NCBI GenBank assembly: GCA_948815685.1
Contig: CAQJOC010000002.1
Coordinates: 28,301-45,866 of the forward strand
Source: an uncultured Eubacteriales bacterium
GTDB taxonomy: Bacteria > Bacillota > Clostridia > Oscillospirales > Acutalibacteraceae
Direction of reading: 5' to 3'
Length of the DNA stretch: 17,566 nt
This document shows, in pieces, positions 7,661-16,245 of the stretch; position 1 is the stretch's first letter, and each line of letters opens with the position of its first letter. The notes under the pieces are model-generated. The model saw only the letters and a program-made list of their open reading frames with translations, ran no database searches and was not told the DNA's origin. A program made the position numbers and the translations under genes.

Positions 7661-7912
7661 TTGTTTTTACATTTGGGAAGAACTACAGTTGTCAAAAAGC
7701 GAGATATCATAGGAATTTTTGAAATGGATAAAATTACGCTTTCAAAACGGTGTAGAAATTATTTGTCAAACAAGGAGAAAGATAGTAAAATAATATATAT
7801 AACACATAAGCTTCCTAAATCTTTTGTCGTGTGTGTGCAAGGTGGAGAGGAGAAAATTTATGTAAGTCAGCTTATGGTTAAAACTCTTTTAAAGAGAATG
7901 AAAAAAGATTGA
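7661..7912 (+). CDS. remB: DUF370 family protein, RemB/YaaB-like
   Basis: An 83-residue protein starting at TTG, with GGAGG (7647-7651) overlapping the recF 3' end and a spacing of nine bases. The start MFLHLGRTTVVKKRDIIGIF and the later PKSFVV and KIYVSQL segments match the DUF370 pattern. In Bacillus the relatives RemA and RemB regulate matrix genes, and remB (yaaB) lies between recF and gyrB, as here. Family and gene order support the name; whether this protein controls matrix or other surface genes in this organism is unknown. The four-base gap to recF indicates one operon. Confidence 0.85.
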   Translation: MFLHLGRTTVVKKRDIIGIFEMDKITLSKRCRNYLSNKEKDSKIIYITHKLPKSFVVCVQGGEEKIYVSQLMVKTLLKRMKKD

Positions 7913-7979
7913 TTCTCGCAGTAAAAAGTTTGGCAAGTTAAGTTCTTGGTGCAGTTGATACAGAATGATTCTTGAAAAT

Positions 7980-8093
7980 TGTTTACACGAAAACTTAAAG
8001 ATAAATATTTTGTATCTTTGGATTACAATTAGATTATAAAACGTATTTTACTGAAGGAAGTAGAGCATAAGTTATTAAAAAATTGTGTAAACA
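7980..8093 (+). other. Inverted repeat enclosing a small hairpin in the 457-bp gap after remB
   Basis: TGTTTACAC (7980-7988) is exactly complementary to GTGTAAACA (8085-8093). Inside is a perfect 7-bp hairpin, AAAGATA (7997-8003) with TATCTTT (8013-8019). It could be a structured leader or small RNA, but repeats this short arise by chance in AT-rich DNA. No coding potential is seen in 7913-8340; an isolated TTGACA at 8123-8128 lacks a good -10. Confidence 0.25.
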
Positions 8094-8190
8094 GGCTCTG
8101 TATAAGGCATAAAGAGCTAAAATTGACAATATTACTTATTTTCTTTTTTATTAAACAGGTTTTAAATTTATAAAGCGACTAAAAAAATAC

Positions 8191-8238
8191 AAAGTAAAAG
8201 ATTAAAAAAGTAAAAGATTAAAAAAATAAAAGATAAAA
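8191..8238 (+). repeat. 16-bp A-rich tandem repeat
   Basis: Two perfect copies of AAAGTAAAAGATTAAA (8191-8206 and 8207-8222), then a third with two changes (8223-8238). Part of an A-rich, C-poor spacer before the zinc-ribbon gene. Confidence 0.85.
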
Positions 8239-8274
8239 GAGAAAAATAAGACAAAGAATAAAAATAGAAAAAGC

Positions 8275-8302
8275 AAAGTAGAAAAGATAAAGTAGAAAAG
8301 AT
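8275..8302 (+). repeat. 14-bp A-rich tandem repeat
   Basis: Two perfect copies of AAAGTAGAAAAGAT (8275-8288 and 8289-8302), related in sequence to the 16-bp repeat just upstream. Confidence 0.85.
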
Positions 8303-8369
8303 TTAAAAACAGGGAAGTTCTCGTCAAAGTAAAGGGGCTAAGGGGGAGATTATCATAAATATTTTTGAC

Positions 8370-8900
8370 TTGCCAAGTTGTCCGTACTGTGGAAAAAGGT
8401 TAGGGAAAATGGAATCATTTGTGACAAAAAACAGACCTCTTTATAAGTGCCCAAATTGTGGAGGGATATCTGAGGTCGAATTAAAGAAAGAAGCCTATAA
8501 AATTATATCTCCGGTGCTGTTTACCGTAGCAATAATATTTATTTCATCGGTACTTATTCGTGGAGAACTTTTTTTGATGGGTTTAGGTTTGCTTGTTATG
8601 GTTTTTGGCACGTTTTATTGGATGTCTTCGTATTTAATAACTTTAAAAAGTGCAAAAATTATGACAAGAAATATGAGATGGTATAAAAAGATTTTTTTTG
8701 ATATAAAAGATAGATTTCGTTTTAAATTAAGTTTTAAATTCAGAAAAAATAATAATATACAGAAAAAGTGTAAAGAGGAAAGAAAAGAACAAGAGAAATT
8801 ACAAGATAAAGAAGAAACCGAAATATATGAAAAAGAGGAAAAAAAGAAAATAAAGAAGACAATAAAGAAGGAAATAAATTCGGATATGAAGAAAAATTAA
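8370..8900 (+). CDS. Zinc-ribbon membrane protein of unknown function
   Basis: A 176-residue protein counted from TTG at 8370. A zinc ribbon is formed by CPYC (Cys 4 and 7) and CPNC (Cys 27 and 30). Two membrane helices follow, at about residues 46-63 and 67-91. A strongly basic and Lys/Glu-rich cytoplasmic tail completes it. The start is uncertain: the only good ribosome site, AGGGGGAGA (8341-8349), is 20 bases from the TTG; in-frame ATA (8355) or ATT (8361) would be better spaced. At 8840-8846 the codons GAA AAA AAG form an A AAA AAG slippery heptamer. A -1 shift there replaces the last 17 residues with 34 others ending KPWSENDFDDIFSS, with the stop at 8948-8950. That acidic-aromatic end looks more like a true protein terminus than the zero-frame tail. 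I do not recognise the exact family. Confidence 0.75.
   Translation: MPSCPYCGKRLGKMESFVTKNRPLYKCPNCGGISEVELKKEAYKIISPVLFTVAIIFISSVLIRGELFLMGLGLLVMVFGTFYWMSSYLITLKSAKIMTRNMRWYKKIFFDIKDRFRFKLSFKFRKNNNIQKKCKEERKEQEKLQDKEETEIYEKEEKKKIKKTIKKEINSDMKKN
8840..8846 (+). promoter_or_regulatory. A AAA AAG slippery heptamer (possible -1 frameshift site)
   Basis: Zero-frame codons GAA-AAA-AAG contain the slippery heptamer used by E. coli dnaX, inside an A7 run (8839-8845). The -1 frame stays open for 34 codons to TAA at 8948. I see no clear downstream stem-loop and no Shine-Dalgarno stimulator at the usual 10-14 nt. A one-base deletion in the A run is an equally good explanation. Confidence 0.5.
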
Positions 8901-8950
8901 AGGAAAAGCCTTGGAGTGAAAATGATTTTGACGATATATTTAGTAGCTAA

Positions 8951-11015
<2,065 letters not shown>

Positions 11016-11020
11016 TTCTC

Positions 11021-11118
11021 AGTTTTTAAAAAATTAAAATAAAGGGTGAAAACAGGTAAAAAGTGGAAAAGTTTAGAAAAATAAGAATAGTAGGATAAGG
11101 TAGAAAAATTTGAAAAAT
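11021..11118 (+). other. A-rich, C-poor spacer after gyrB
   Basis: Ninety-eight bases with a single C (11053), built of A runs spaced by G-rich words such as AAAGGGTGAAAA and GGTAAAAAGTGGAAAAG. No ORF or hairpin. Same character as the other spacers in the recF-gyrA cluster. Confidence 0.6.
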
Positions 11119-11136
11119 CAGAGGGGTTTTTTATTT

Positions 11137-11814
11137 ATGGATGAAAAAGATATACTTAATGGGTTAAATGAACCATATAAGACGGAAAATATCGAAAGTT
11201 TAAAAGAAAACGAAACAAATCGTGAAATTAACGAACAATCGGAAACAGGAGAGCAAATTGAGGAAACAAAGAGTTTTTTAGAAGACGAGACAGAGAGATT
11301 AAAAGATACAAAAACCGGCGTAAAAATTAAATATATACTTTCAGAAGAAGAAATTACGGAAATTTTTAAACATACGGAAGGATATAGAAAAAACAAACTT
11401 CTTCAAAAAAGACATACGATAATTCAAAGCTTTTTGTTTGTGATTTTAGTTCTTGTGTGGATTGTTTTAAAAAATAATTACTATGGATTTATTATGTTAA
11501 TGCCACTTATATGTATTGGGATTATTTGGGGTATGCCTATTTTGAGTATGAAGAGACTTGCCAAAGAATTTTTTTCCGGAGAAGAAATGAAAGCTGAAAT
11601 TTATCCCAATAAAATTTGTTTACAAGTAAGAGATAAAGAAAGGGAAATTCCACTGAATTCTTCTGTAAAATATGAAGAACTTGCCGGAATGATTATGATT
11701 TACCCGGCAGAGGGAGATACAGTAATGATTCCAATGAGAGCTATTAAACCGGAAGTTTTACCGGATGTTCAGGCTATGATTTTTTCAGGAGCGACGCCTA
11801 AGCACGAAGAATAA
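11137..11814 (+). CDS. Two-helix membrane protein, YcxB-like
   Basis: A 225-residue protein between gyrB and gyrA. I choose ATG at 11137 because GAGGGG (11121-11126) lies ten bases upstream; the frame is open further up to TTG at 11110, which lacks such a site. The N-terminal part (about residues 1-65) is acidic and rich in Glu, Asn and Thr. A short segment, YILSEEEITEIFKHTEGY, precedes two membrane helices (about 94-111 and 116-137). The C-terminal domain has strand-like blocks: AEIYPNKICLQVRDKEREIP, MIMIYPAEGDTVMIPMRAI and LPDVQAMIFSG. That order resembles YcxB-type proteins, a family without a known function; the match is by eye and modest. It lies 25 bases from gyrA, so the two are co-transcribed. 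A role in gyrase function is not implied. Confidence 0.8.
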   Translation: MDEKDILNGLNEPYKTENIESLKENETNREINEQSETGEQIEETKSFLEDETERLKDTKTGVKIKYILSEEEITEIFKHTEGYRKNKLLQKRHTIIQSFLFVILVLVWIVLKNNYYGFIMLMPLICIGIIWGMPILSMKRLAKEFFSGEEMKAEIYPNKICLQVRDKEREIPLNSSVKYEELAGMIMIYPAEGDTVMIPMRAIKPEVLPDVQAMIFSGATPKHEE

Positions 11815-11839
11815 AAGACAAAAAGGAGGAGAAGATTAA

Positions 11840-14362
11840 GTGGAAAACAATGGGGAAAATAATGTGGAAAATGAACAGATAGAGAGTAAAGTAATTGATG
11901 TTGATATAGAAAAAGAAATGAAAAAGTCTTTTTTGGATTACTCAATGTCGGTAATCGTCTCTAGAGCACTTCCGGATGTAAGAGATGGTTTGAAACCTGT
12001 TCACAGGAGAATTCTTTATACAATGTTTGAAGATGGTTTAACTCCGGATAAAGCATATAGAAAATGTGCAACGACAGTAGGTTCTGTTTTAGGTCGGTAT
12101 CATCCGCATGGTGATGCTTCGGTATACGACGCATTGGTTCGTTTGGCACAAGATTTTTCAATGAGATATATGTTAGTTGATGGGCATGGAAATTTCGGCT
12201 CTGTTGATGGAGACCCGCCGGCAGCGTATCGGTATACGGAAGCAAGAATGAGTAAGATTTCAACAGAGATGTTGACAGATATAAATAAAAATACGGTTGA
12301 TTTCATACCCAACTATGATGACCATTTAAAAGAACCGACAGTTCTTCCGTCCAGATTACCCAATCTTTTGGTAAATGGTTCTACTGGAATTGCCGTAGGG
12401 ATGGCGACAAACATACCTCCGCATAACATGAGAGAAGTAATTGATGCGGTTTGTCTTTTAATAGATAATCCGGAAGCAGACCTTGTAAACATTATGGAAT
12501 GCATAAAGGGACCGGATTTTCCGACCGGCGGAATAATTATGGGGTATTCCGGAATAAGAAGTGCTTATGCGACGGGTAGAGGAAAAATAGCAGTCAGAGC
12601 AAAGACTCATATGGAAGAAGAACCTAACGGACGTAGCAAAATTATAGTTACGGAACTCCCGTATCAAGTAAATAAAGCCAGATTAATTGAAAATATTGCC
12701 GATATGGTAAAAGATAAGCGTATTGATGGAATTGCAAATATCGATGACCATTCGGACAGAGATGGAATGCGGATTGAAATCACATTAAAAAGAGATGCAT
12801 CTTCTCAGGTTGTATTAAACAGATTATATTCTTATTCACAGCTCCAAACAAATTTCAGCGTAATTATGCTTGCAATTGTAAACGGAGAACCTAAAACTTT
12901 GTGTCTGAAAGAATGTTTGACTAAATATATAGATTTTCAGAAAGAAGTAGTTACAAGAAGAATAAAATTTGATTTGAAAAAAGCCGAAGAACGGGCACAT
13001 ATTTTAGAGGGTCTTAAAATAGCGATTGACTTTATAGATGAAGTTATTAAAATTCTTCGTTCTTCTAAGTCTATACCTGAAGGTAAAGAAAGGTTATGTG
13101 AAAGATTCGGTTTAGACGATATCCAAGCCCAGGCGATTGTACAAATGCCTCTTGGGAGACTTACTGGTCTTGAGAGAGGAAAAATTGAACAGGAAATAAA
13201 TGAGCTTCATGAAAAAATTAAAAAATTTAAAGACATTTTAGCAAGTGAGTTTAAACTTTTAGAGATTGTAAAAGAAGAACTTTTGGAAGTAAAAAGGAGA
13301 TTCGGTGACGAAAGAAGAACTGAGATTGTCTCGGTAAGCGGAGAAGTTGATGTAGAAGATTTGATTCCTAAAGAAGAGTGCGTTCTTACAATGACAAGCC
13401 GGGGATATATAAAAAGGCAAAAACCGGAAGGATACAAACTTCAAAGACGGGGCGGCAGAGGAATATCCGGTATGAGCCGAAAAGAAGAAGATGTCGCAAA
13501 TGAAATGTTTGTTATAAATACGCATGATTTTGTACTGTTCTTTACAAATAAAGGCAGAGTTTACAAACTGAAATGTTATGAAATTCCCGAAGGTTCCAGA
13601 GTTTCGAAAGGAATGAATATTTCAAACCTTATTCCTCTTGAAAAAGATGAAAAAGTTACATCAATGATTAAGGTTCCGAAATTTGAAGAAAATAAATATT
13701 TGGTTATGTTAACAGTTAGAGGCGTAATTAAAAGGACGGCACTTGACGCATTCAGTAAAGTTAGAAAAGGCGGAATAATTGCCCTGGAACTTGATGAAAA
13801 TGATGAACTTAGCTGGGTAAAGCTTACAGACGGAAAAAGAGAACTTATAATTGCCACTAAGAAAGGTAAAGCTATCAGATTTAAAGAAGAAGATGTTAGA
13901 GCTGTTGGAAGAACGGCAAGAGGAGTCAAAGCTTTGACATTAAAAGAAGAAGATAGAGCCGCAGGAATGCTTATAGTAGAAGAAGGTAAGAAGATTTTAA
14001 CGCTTTCGGAGAAAGGATTCGGAAGACTTTCGGAAACTTCAGATTATCGAGTTCAGTCCAGAGGCGGACAGGGCGTCACAAATTATCATACAGAGAAGTT
14101 CGGAGACGTCGCTGTAATTGATTCTGTCGGAATGGACGAAGATTTAATAATTATTTCCACAGACGGAGTTATAATCAGAGTTGAAGCCAGTTCAATCAGA
14201 CTTTGTGCCAGACCATCGAAAGGTGTAAAAGTTATGAGAGTATCCGAGGGAAATAAAATAGTTGCTATAGCAAGAGTCCCACATGAAAGCGAAGAAGACC
14301 AAGAAGTTACTAACGAGCAGGATAACGAAGACTTGAAACAACTTGATACAGAAGAAGAATAG
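11840..14362 (+). CDS. gyrA: DNA gyrase subunit A
   Basis: The breakage-reunion subunit of gyrase. It has 840 residues, a normal length. GTG start with AAGGAGG (11823-11829) ten bases upstream. N-terminal core [30 protein letters not shown]. Quinolone region [17 protein letters not shown] (88-104). Catalytic Tyr132 in [10 protein letters not shown]. The GyrA box QRRGGRG appears in the C-terminal DNA-wrapping domain, which marks it as gyrase rather than topoisomerase IV. The residue equivalent to E. coli Ser83 is Ala93; Asp97 matches Asp87. The acidic C-terminal tail is common in Gram-positive GyrA. It ends the recF-gyrA cluster; a weak hairpin follows about 90 bases downstream. Confidence 0.98.
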   Translation: MENNGENNVENEQIESKVIDVDIEKEMKKSFLDYSMSVIVSRALPDVRDGLKPVHRRILYTMFEDGLTPDKAYRKCATTVGSVLGRYHPHGDASVYDALVRLAQDFSMRYMLVDGHGNFGSVDGDPPAAYRYTEARMSKISTEMLTDINKNTVDFIPNYDDHLKEPTVLPSRLPNLLVNGSTGIAVGMATNIPPHNMREVIDAVCLLIDNPEADLVNIMECIKGPDFPTGGIIMGYSGIRSAYATGRGKIAVRAKTHMEEEPNGRSKIIVTELPYQVNKARLIENIADMVKDKRIDGIANIDDHSDRDGMRIEITLKRDASSQVVLNRLYSYSQLQTNFSVIMLAIVNGEPKTLCLKECLTKYIDFQKEVVTRRIKFDLKKAEERAHILEGLKIAIDFIDEVIKILRSSKSIPEGKERLCERFGLDDIQAQAIVQMPLGRLTGLERGKIEQEINELHEKIKKFKDILASEFKLLEIVKEELLEVKRRFGDERRTEIVSVSGEVDVEDLIPKEECVLTMTSRGYIKRQKPEGYKLQRRGGRGISGMSRKEEDVANEMFVINTHDFVLFFTNKGRVYKLKCYEIPEGSRVSKGMNISNLIPLEKDEKVTSMIKVPKFEENKYLVMLTVRGVIKRTALDAFSKVRKGGIIALELDENDELSWVKLTDGKRELIIATKKGKAIRFKEEDVRAVGRTARGVKALTLKEEDRAAGMLIVEEGKKILTLSEKGFGRLSETSDYRVQSRGGQGVTNYHTEKFGDVAVIDSVGMDEDLIIISTDGVIIRVEASSIRLCARPSKGVKVMRVSEGNKIVAIARVPHESEEDQEVTNEQDNEDLKQLDTEEE

Positions 14363-14451
14363 TGTGGTACTGTTATAGTAAAATAATTTAAAAACTAGCC
14401 TTGTCTGAAAAATAAGAAAGCATAAGAGGTTTTTAAATATTTTTTCTTAAA

Positions 14452-14496
14452 TGTTTTGTAAAGATTTCATATATTTTTACAAAACAAAAAATTTTT
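14452..14496 (+). terminator. Possible terminator after gyrA
   Basis: An 11-bp perfect stem, TGTTTTGTAAA (14452-14462) with TTTACAAAACA (14476-14486), and a 13-nt loop. Five Ts begin six bases after the stem rather than directly, and the stem is AT-rich, so termination is uncertain. Otherwise the 292-bp gap before the third BspA gene holds only that gene's promoter. Confidence 0.4.
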
Positions 14497-14624
14497 AAAC
14501 AGAGGGATATTTATCTAAAATGTTTTTATCTTATTAAAATAATTTCAAAGACATAAGGCAGTGCTAAAAAGAATATAGTATTTTCCTTTATATAAAAAGT
14601 AAAACAAAAATAGGATAATAGCCA

Positions 14625-14653
14625 TTGACAAATAGTTAGCAATATGTTAACAT
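14625..14653 (+). promoter_or_regulatory. Promoter of third BspA-like gene
   Basis: TTGACA (14625-14630), a 17-bp spacer, then TAACAT (14648-14653) preceded by TGT. Same architecture as the two other BspA promoters although the surrounding sequence is unrelated. Confidence 0.7.
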
Positions 14654-14684
14654 AATGCATATTAACATATGTGGAGGTTTTAAC

Positions 14685-15542
14685 ATGCAATTTAATAAAT
14701 CCAGTATTTGGATTTTCGAAAAGTTATTCGCAGTAGTATTTTTAAGCATATTTTGCACATTTTTTACTTATAAGCGTATGATGACTGTTCATGCAGAAAC
14801 ACATTACACAGCAGAATTAGCTAAGAAGAATGTTGGTTTTGACCCAGAAACTGGGAGACTTGAAATCCCTTATGGTTTTACGGAAATAGATGATAGTGTT
14901 TTTAGTCATAGACAAGATATTAAAAGAGTCGTTATTCCTAACAGCGTGACAAAGATTGGAGAACTTGCTTTTATGGACTGTCAATCTCTTAAAGAGGTTA
15001 CTCTTCCCGAGAGCTTGGAATTTATCGGAGTAATGGCTTTTGATAGTTGTACGTCTCTTGAAAAAATCGTTATACCTGATAAAGTAAAAGATATTGACAG
15101 AGTCTTTGGCGAGTGCGAATCTCTTAAAGAGGTTGTTCTTCCTAAAGGATTGAAAAATATTGATACAGGCGCTTTCGCCTTTTGCCGTGGTCTTGAACAA
15201 GTCAATATCCCTAATGGAGTAAAGACTATCAGAGGCAGTGCTTTCCTGTGTTGTGCCTTAGAAGATATCACGATCCCCGGTAGTGTAAACCATATAGGAT
15301 ATAATGCTTTTAGTTGTAAATCCCTTAAGGAGGTTAACATATCGGATACATATTTAAATATCAAAGTTATGGATGATTATAAGCAAATCTACGTGGGACA
15401 GCCTGGAACGCTGGTTATCCATCCGAAGGCTTTCCAAGATTCTAAAGGCAATATTAATATCGGGAATAAGACATTTACTATAGATGAATTTATAAATTTG
15501 TATAGTGCTGATTATCCCACCTATCACACCTATTGGGGGTAA
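14685..15542 (+). CDS. Secreted BspA-like leucine-rich-repeat protein 3
   Basis: A 285-residue exported protein. ATG at 14685 is chosen because GGAGG (14673-14677) lies seven bases upstream; an in-frame ATG at 14655 would fall beside the -10 and has no ribosome site. Signal peptide residues 1-37: hydrophobic LFAVVFLSIFCTFF, cut after TVHA. FDPETGRLEIPYGFTEI corresponds to the YNKETKTLTIPDGFTEI motif of the other two proteins. About seven LRR_5-type repeats follow, such as MAFDSCTSLEKIVIP and GAFAFCRGLEQVNIP; one is a residue short (RVFGECESL). The C-terminus (about 60 residues, ending YPTYHTYWG) is not repeat-like and has no anchor motif. It is more distant from the tandem pair than they are from each other. 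Likely an extracellular interaction protein, by family inference. Confidence 0.9.
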   Translation: MQFNKSSIWIFEKLFAVVFLSIFCTFFTYKRMMTVHAETHYTAELAKKNVGFDPETGRLEIPYGFTEIDDSVFSHRQDIKRVVIPNSVTKIGELAFMDCQSLKEVTLPESLEFIGVMAFDSCTSLEKIVIPDKVKDIDRVFGECESLKEVVLPKGLKNIDTGAFAFCRGLEQVNIPNGVKTIRGSAFLCCALEDITIPGSVNHIGYNAFSCKSLKEVNISDTYLNIKVMDDYKQIYVGQPGTLVIHPKAFQDSKGNINIGNKTFTIDEFINLYSADYPTYHTYWG

Positions 15543-15621
15543 AATGTTGCTTTTCAAGCAATATATTAAAAAAGCATCTAAAAAGTAAATTTGCAATTTT
15601 CGAAACTCTATTTTTCAATGC

Positions 15622-15646
15622 TTCAAGTCGATTTTGCAGAAAATCT
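15622..15646 (+). repeat. 25-bp 3'-flank repeat, copy 2
   Basis: Matches 5389-5413 at 23 of 25 bases and lies about 80 bases past the third BspA gene. The left arm of the terminator hairpin seen at the first copy is not preserved here. Confidence 0.75.
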
Positions 15647-15681
15647 GTTGTTTAACTTACAATATGTATTTAATGAAGGTT

Positions 15682-16245
15682 TTAAGAGAGTTTTTCAGCG
15701 TATTGGTTATCAGAACTTAAATATATACCAAGGGTTTTATCAAATATTTTTTTAGAGTTTGGAATAAATCTGCCAAATTTAACGATTATATTTTTAAACT
15801 TTTTTAATTCTAAAATTTTATCAGGAATCTCCTCTTTATAATATCCGGTGTAAATAACAAATTCATCTGTACAGCCGTTTTCTCTGAAATACTTTATTAG
15901 TCCACAAACTTCTTTAATTTGAAGAATCGGCTCTAATCCCCCTATAACAACTGCTTTGGTTATAGGGTTTGATTTGTATCTTTTTAAAATTGAATCAAAA
16001 CTGACAGTTATTCCCGGCTTTTTGGTTATACTCATATTTTGACAAATATCTGGACTTAGTCCCAACTCTTTAAAACACTTAAAATCGCATTTTTCTGTGG
16101 CAATTAACATAGAGGCTTTTTTATAGTCTTGAAAATTTTCATCGACAATTTCTTTTATTTTTATCATTTTCTTTTCAGTGTTAATTGTATCATCGATTGT
16201 AGAGAAAGCCCAAGTCTCTTCTTTACTAAGCATCTTAATACTCAT
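15682..16245 (-). CDS. nrdG: Anaerobic ribonucleotide reductase activase, radical SAM, atypical cluster motif
   Basis: Installs the glycyl radical on NrdD using S-adenosylmethionine and a 4Fe-4S cluster. It has 187 residues. Candidate cluster cysteines are Cys53, Cys57 and Cys68, in KCDFKC and then ICQN: CX3CX10C rather than the usual CX3CX2C of NrdG. VIGGLEPILQ fits the GGEP SAM-binding region. The C-terminus contains KNIIVKFGRFIPN and LSSDNQYAEKLS. The position directly after nrdD supports the role. ATG at 16245 overlaps the nrdD stop by 11 bases; ATG at 16233 (MLSKEE), just past the stop, is an alternative. Neither has a clear ribosome site, so translation is probably coupled to nrdD. A divergent branch of the activase family is inferred. 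Confidence 0.85.
   Translation of the reverse strand: MSIKMLSKEETWAFSTIDDTINTEKKMIKIKEIVDENFQDYKKASMLIATEKCDFKCFKELGLSPDICQNMSITKKPGITVSFDSILKRYKSNPITKAVVIGGLEPILQIKEVCGLIKYFRENGCTDEFVIYTGYYKEEIPDKILELKKFKNIIVKFGRFIPNSKKIFDKTLGIYLSSDNQYAEKLS

Noticed and set aside
8123..8154. Promoter from TTGACA at 8123
   Set aside because: The -35 is perfect but no acceptable -10 lies at 16-18 bp; the best TATTAA is 20 bp away.
13576..13929. 117-codon ORF on the minus strand inside gyrA
   Set aside because: Lies wholly opposite the well-conserved gyrA frame, has no ribosome site or recognisable domain, and is a by-product of gyrA codon usage. The same applies to the other minus-strand frames across recF, gyrB and gyrA.
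14817..15364. Two overlapping 127-codon minus-strand frames opposite BspA-3, and a similar 86-codon frame at 2607-2867
   Set aside because: They mirror the LRR repeats of the plus-strand genes; repetitive codons keep the opposite strand open by chance.
15547..15561. TTGCTT-TTC-AAGCAA hairpin after BspA-3 as a terminator
   Set aside because: Only six pairs with a three-base loop and no T-run after it on either strand; too weak to call.
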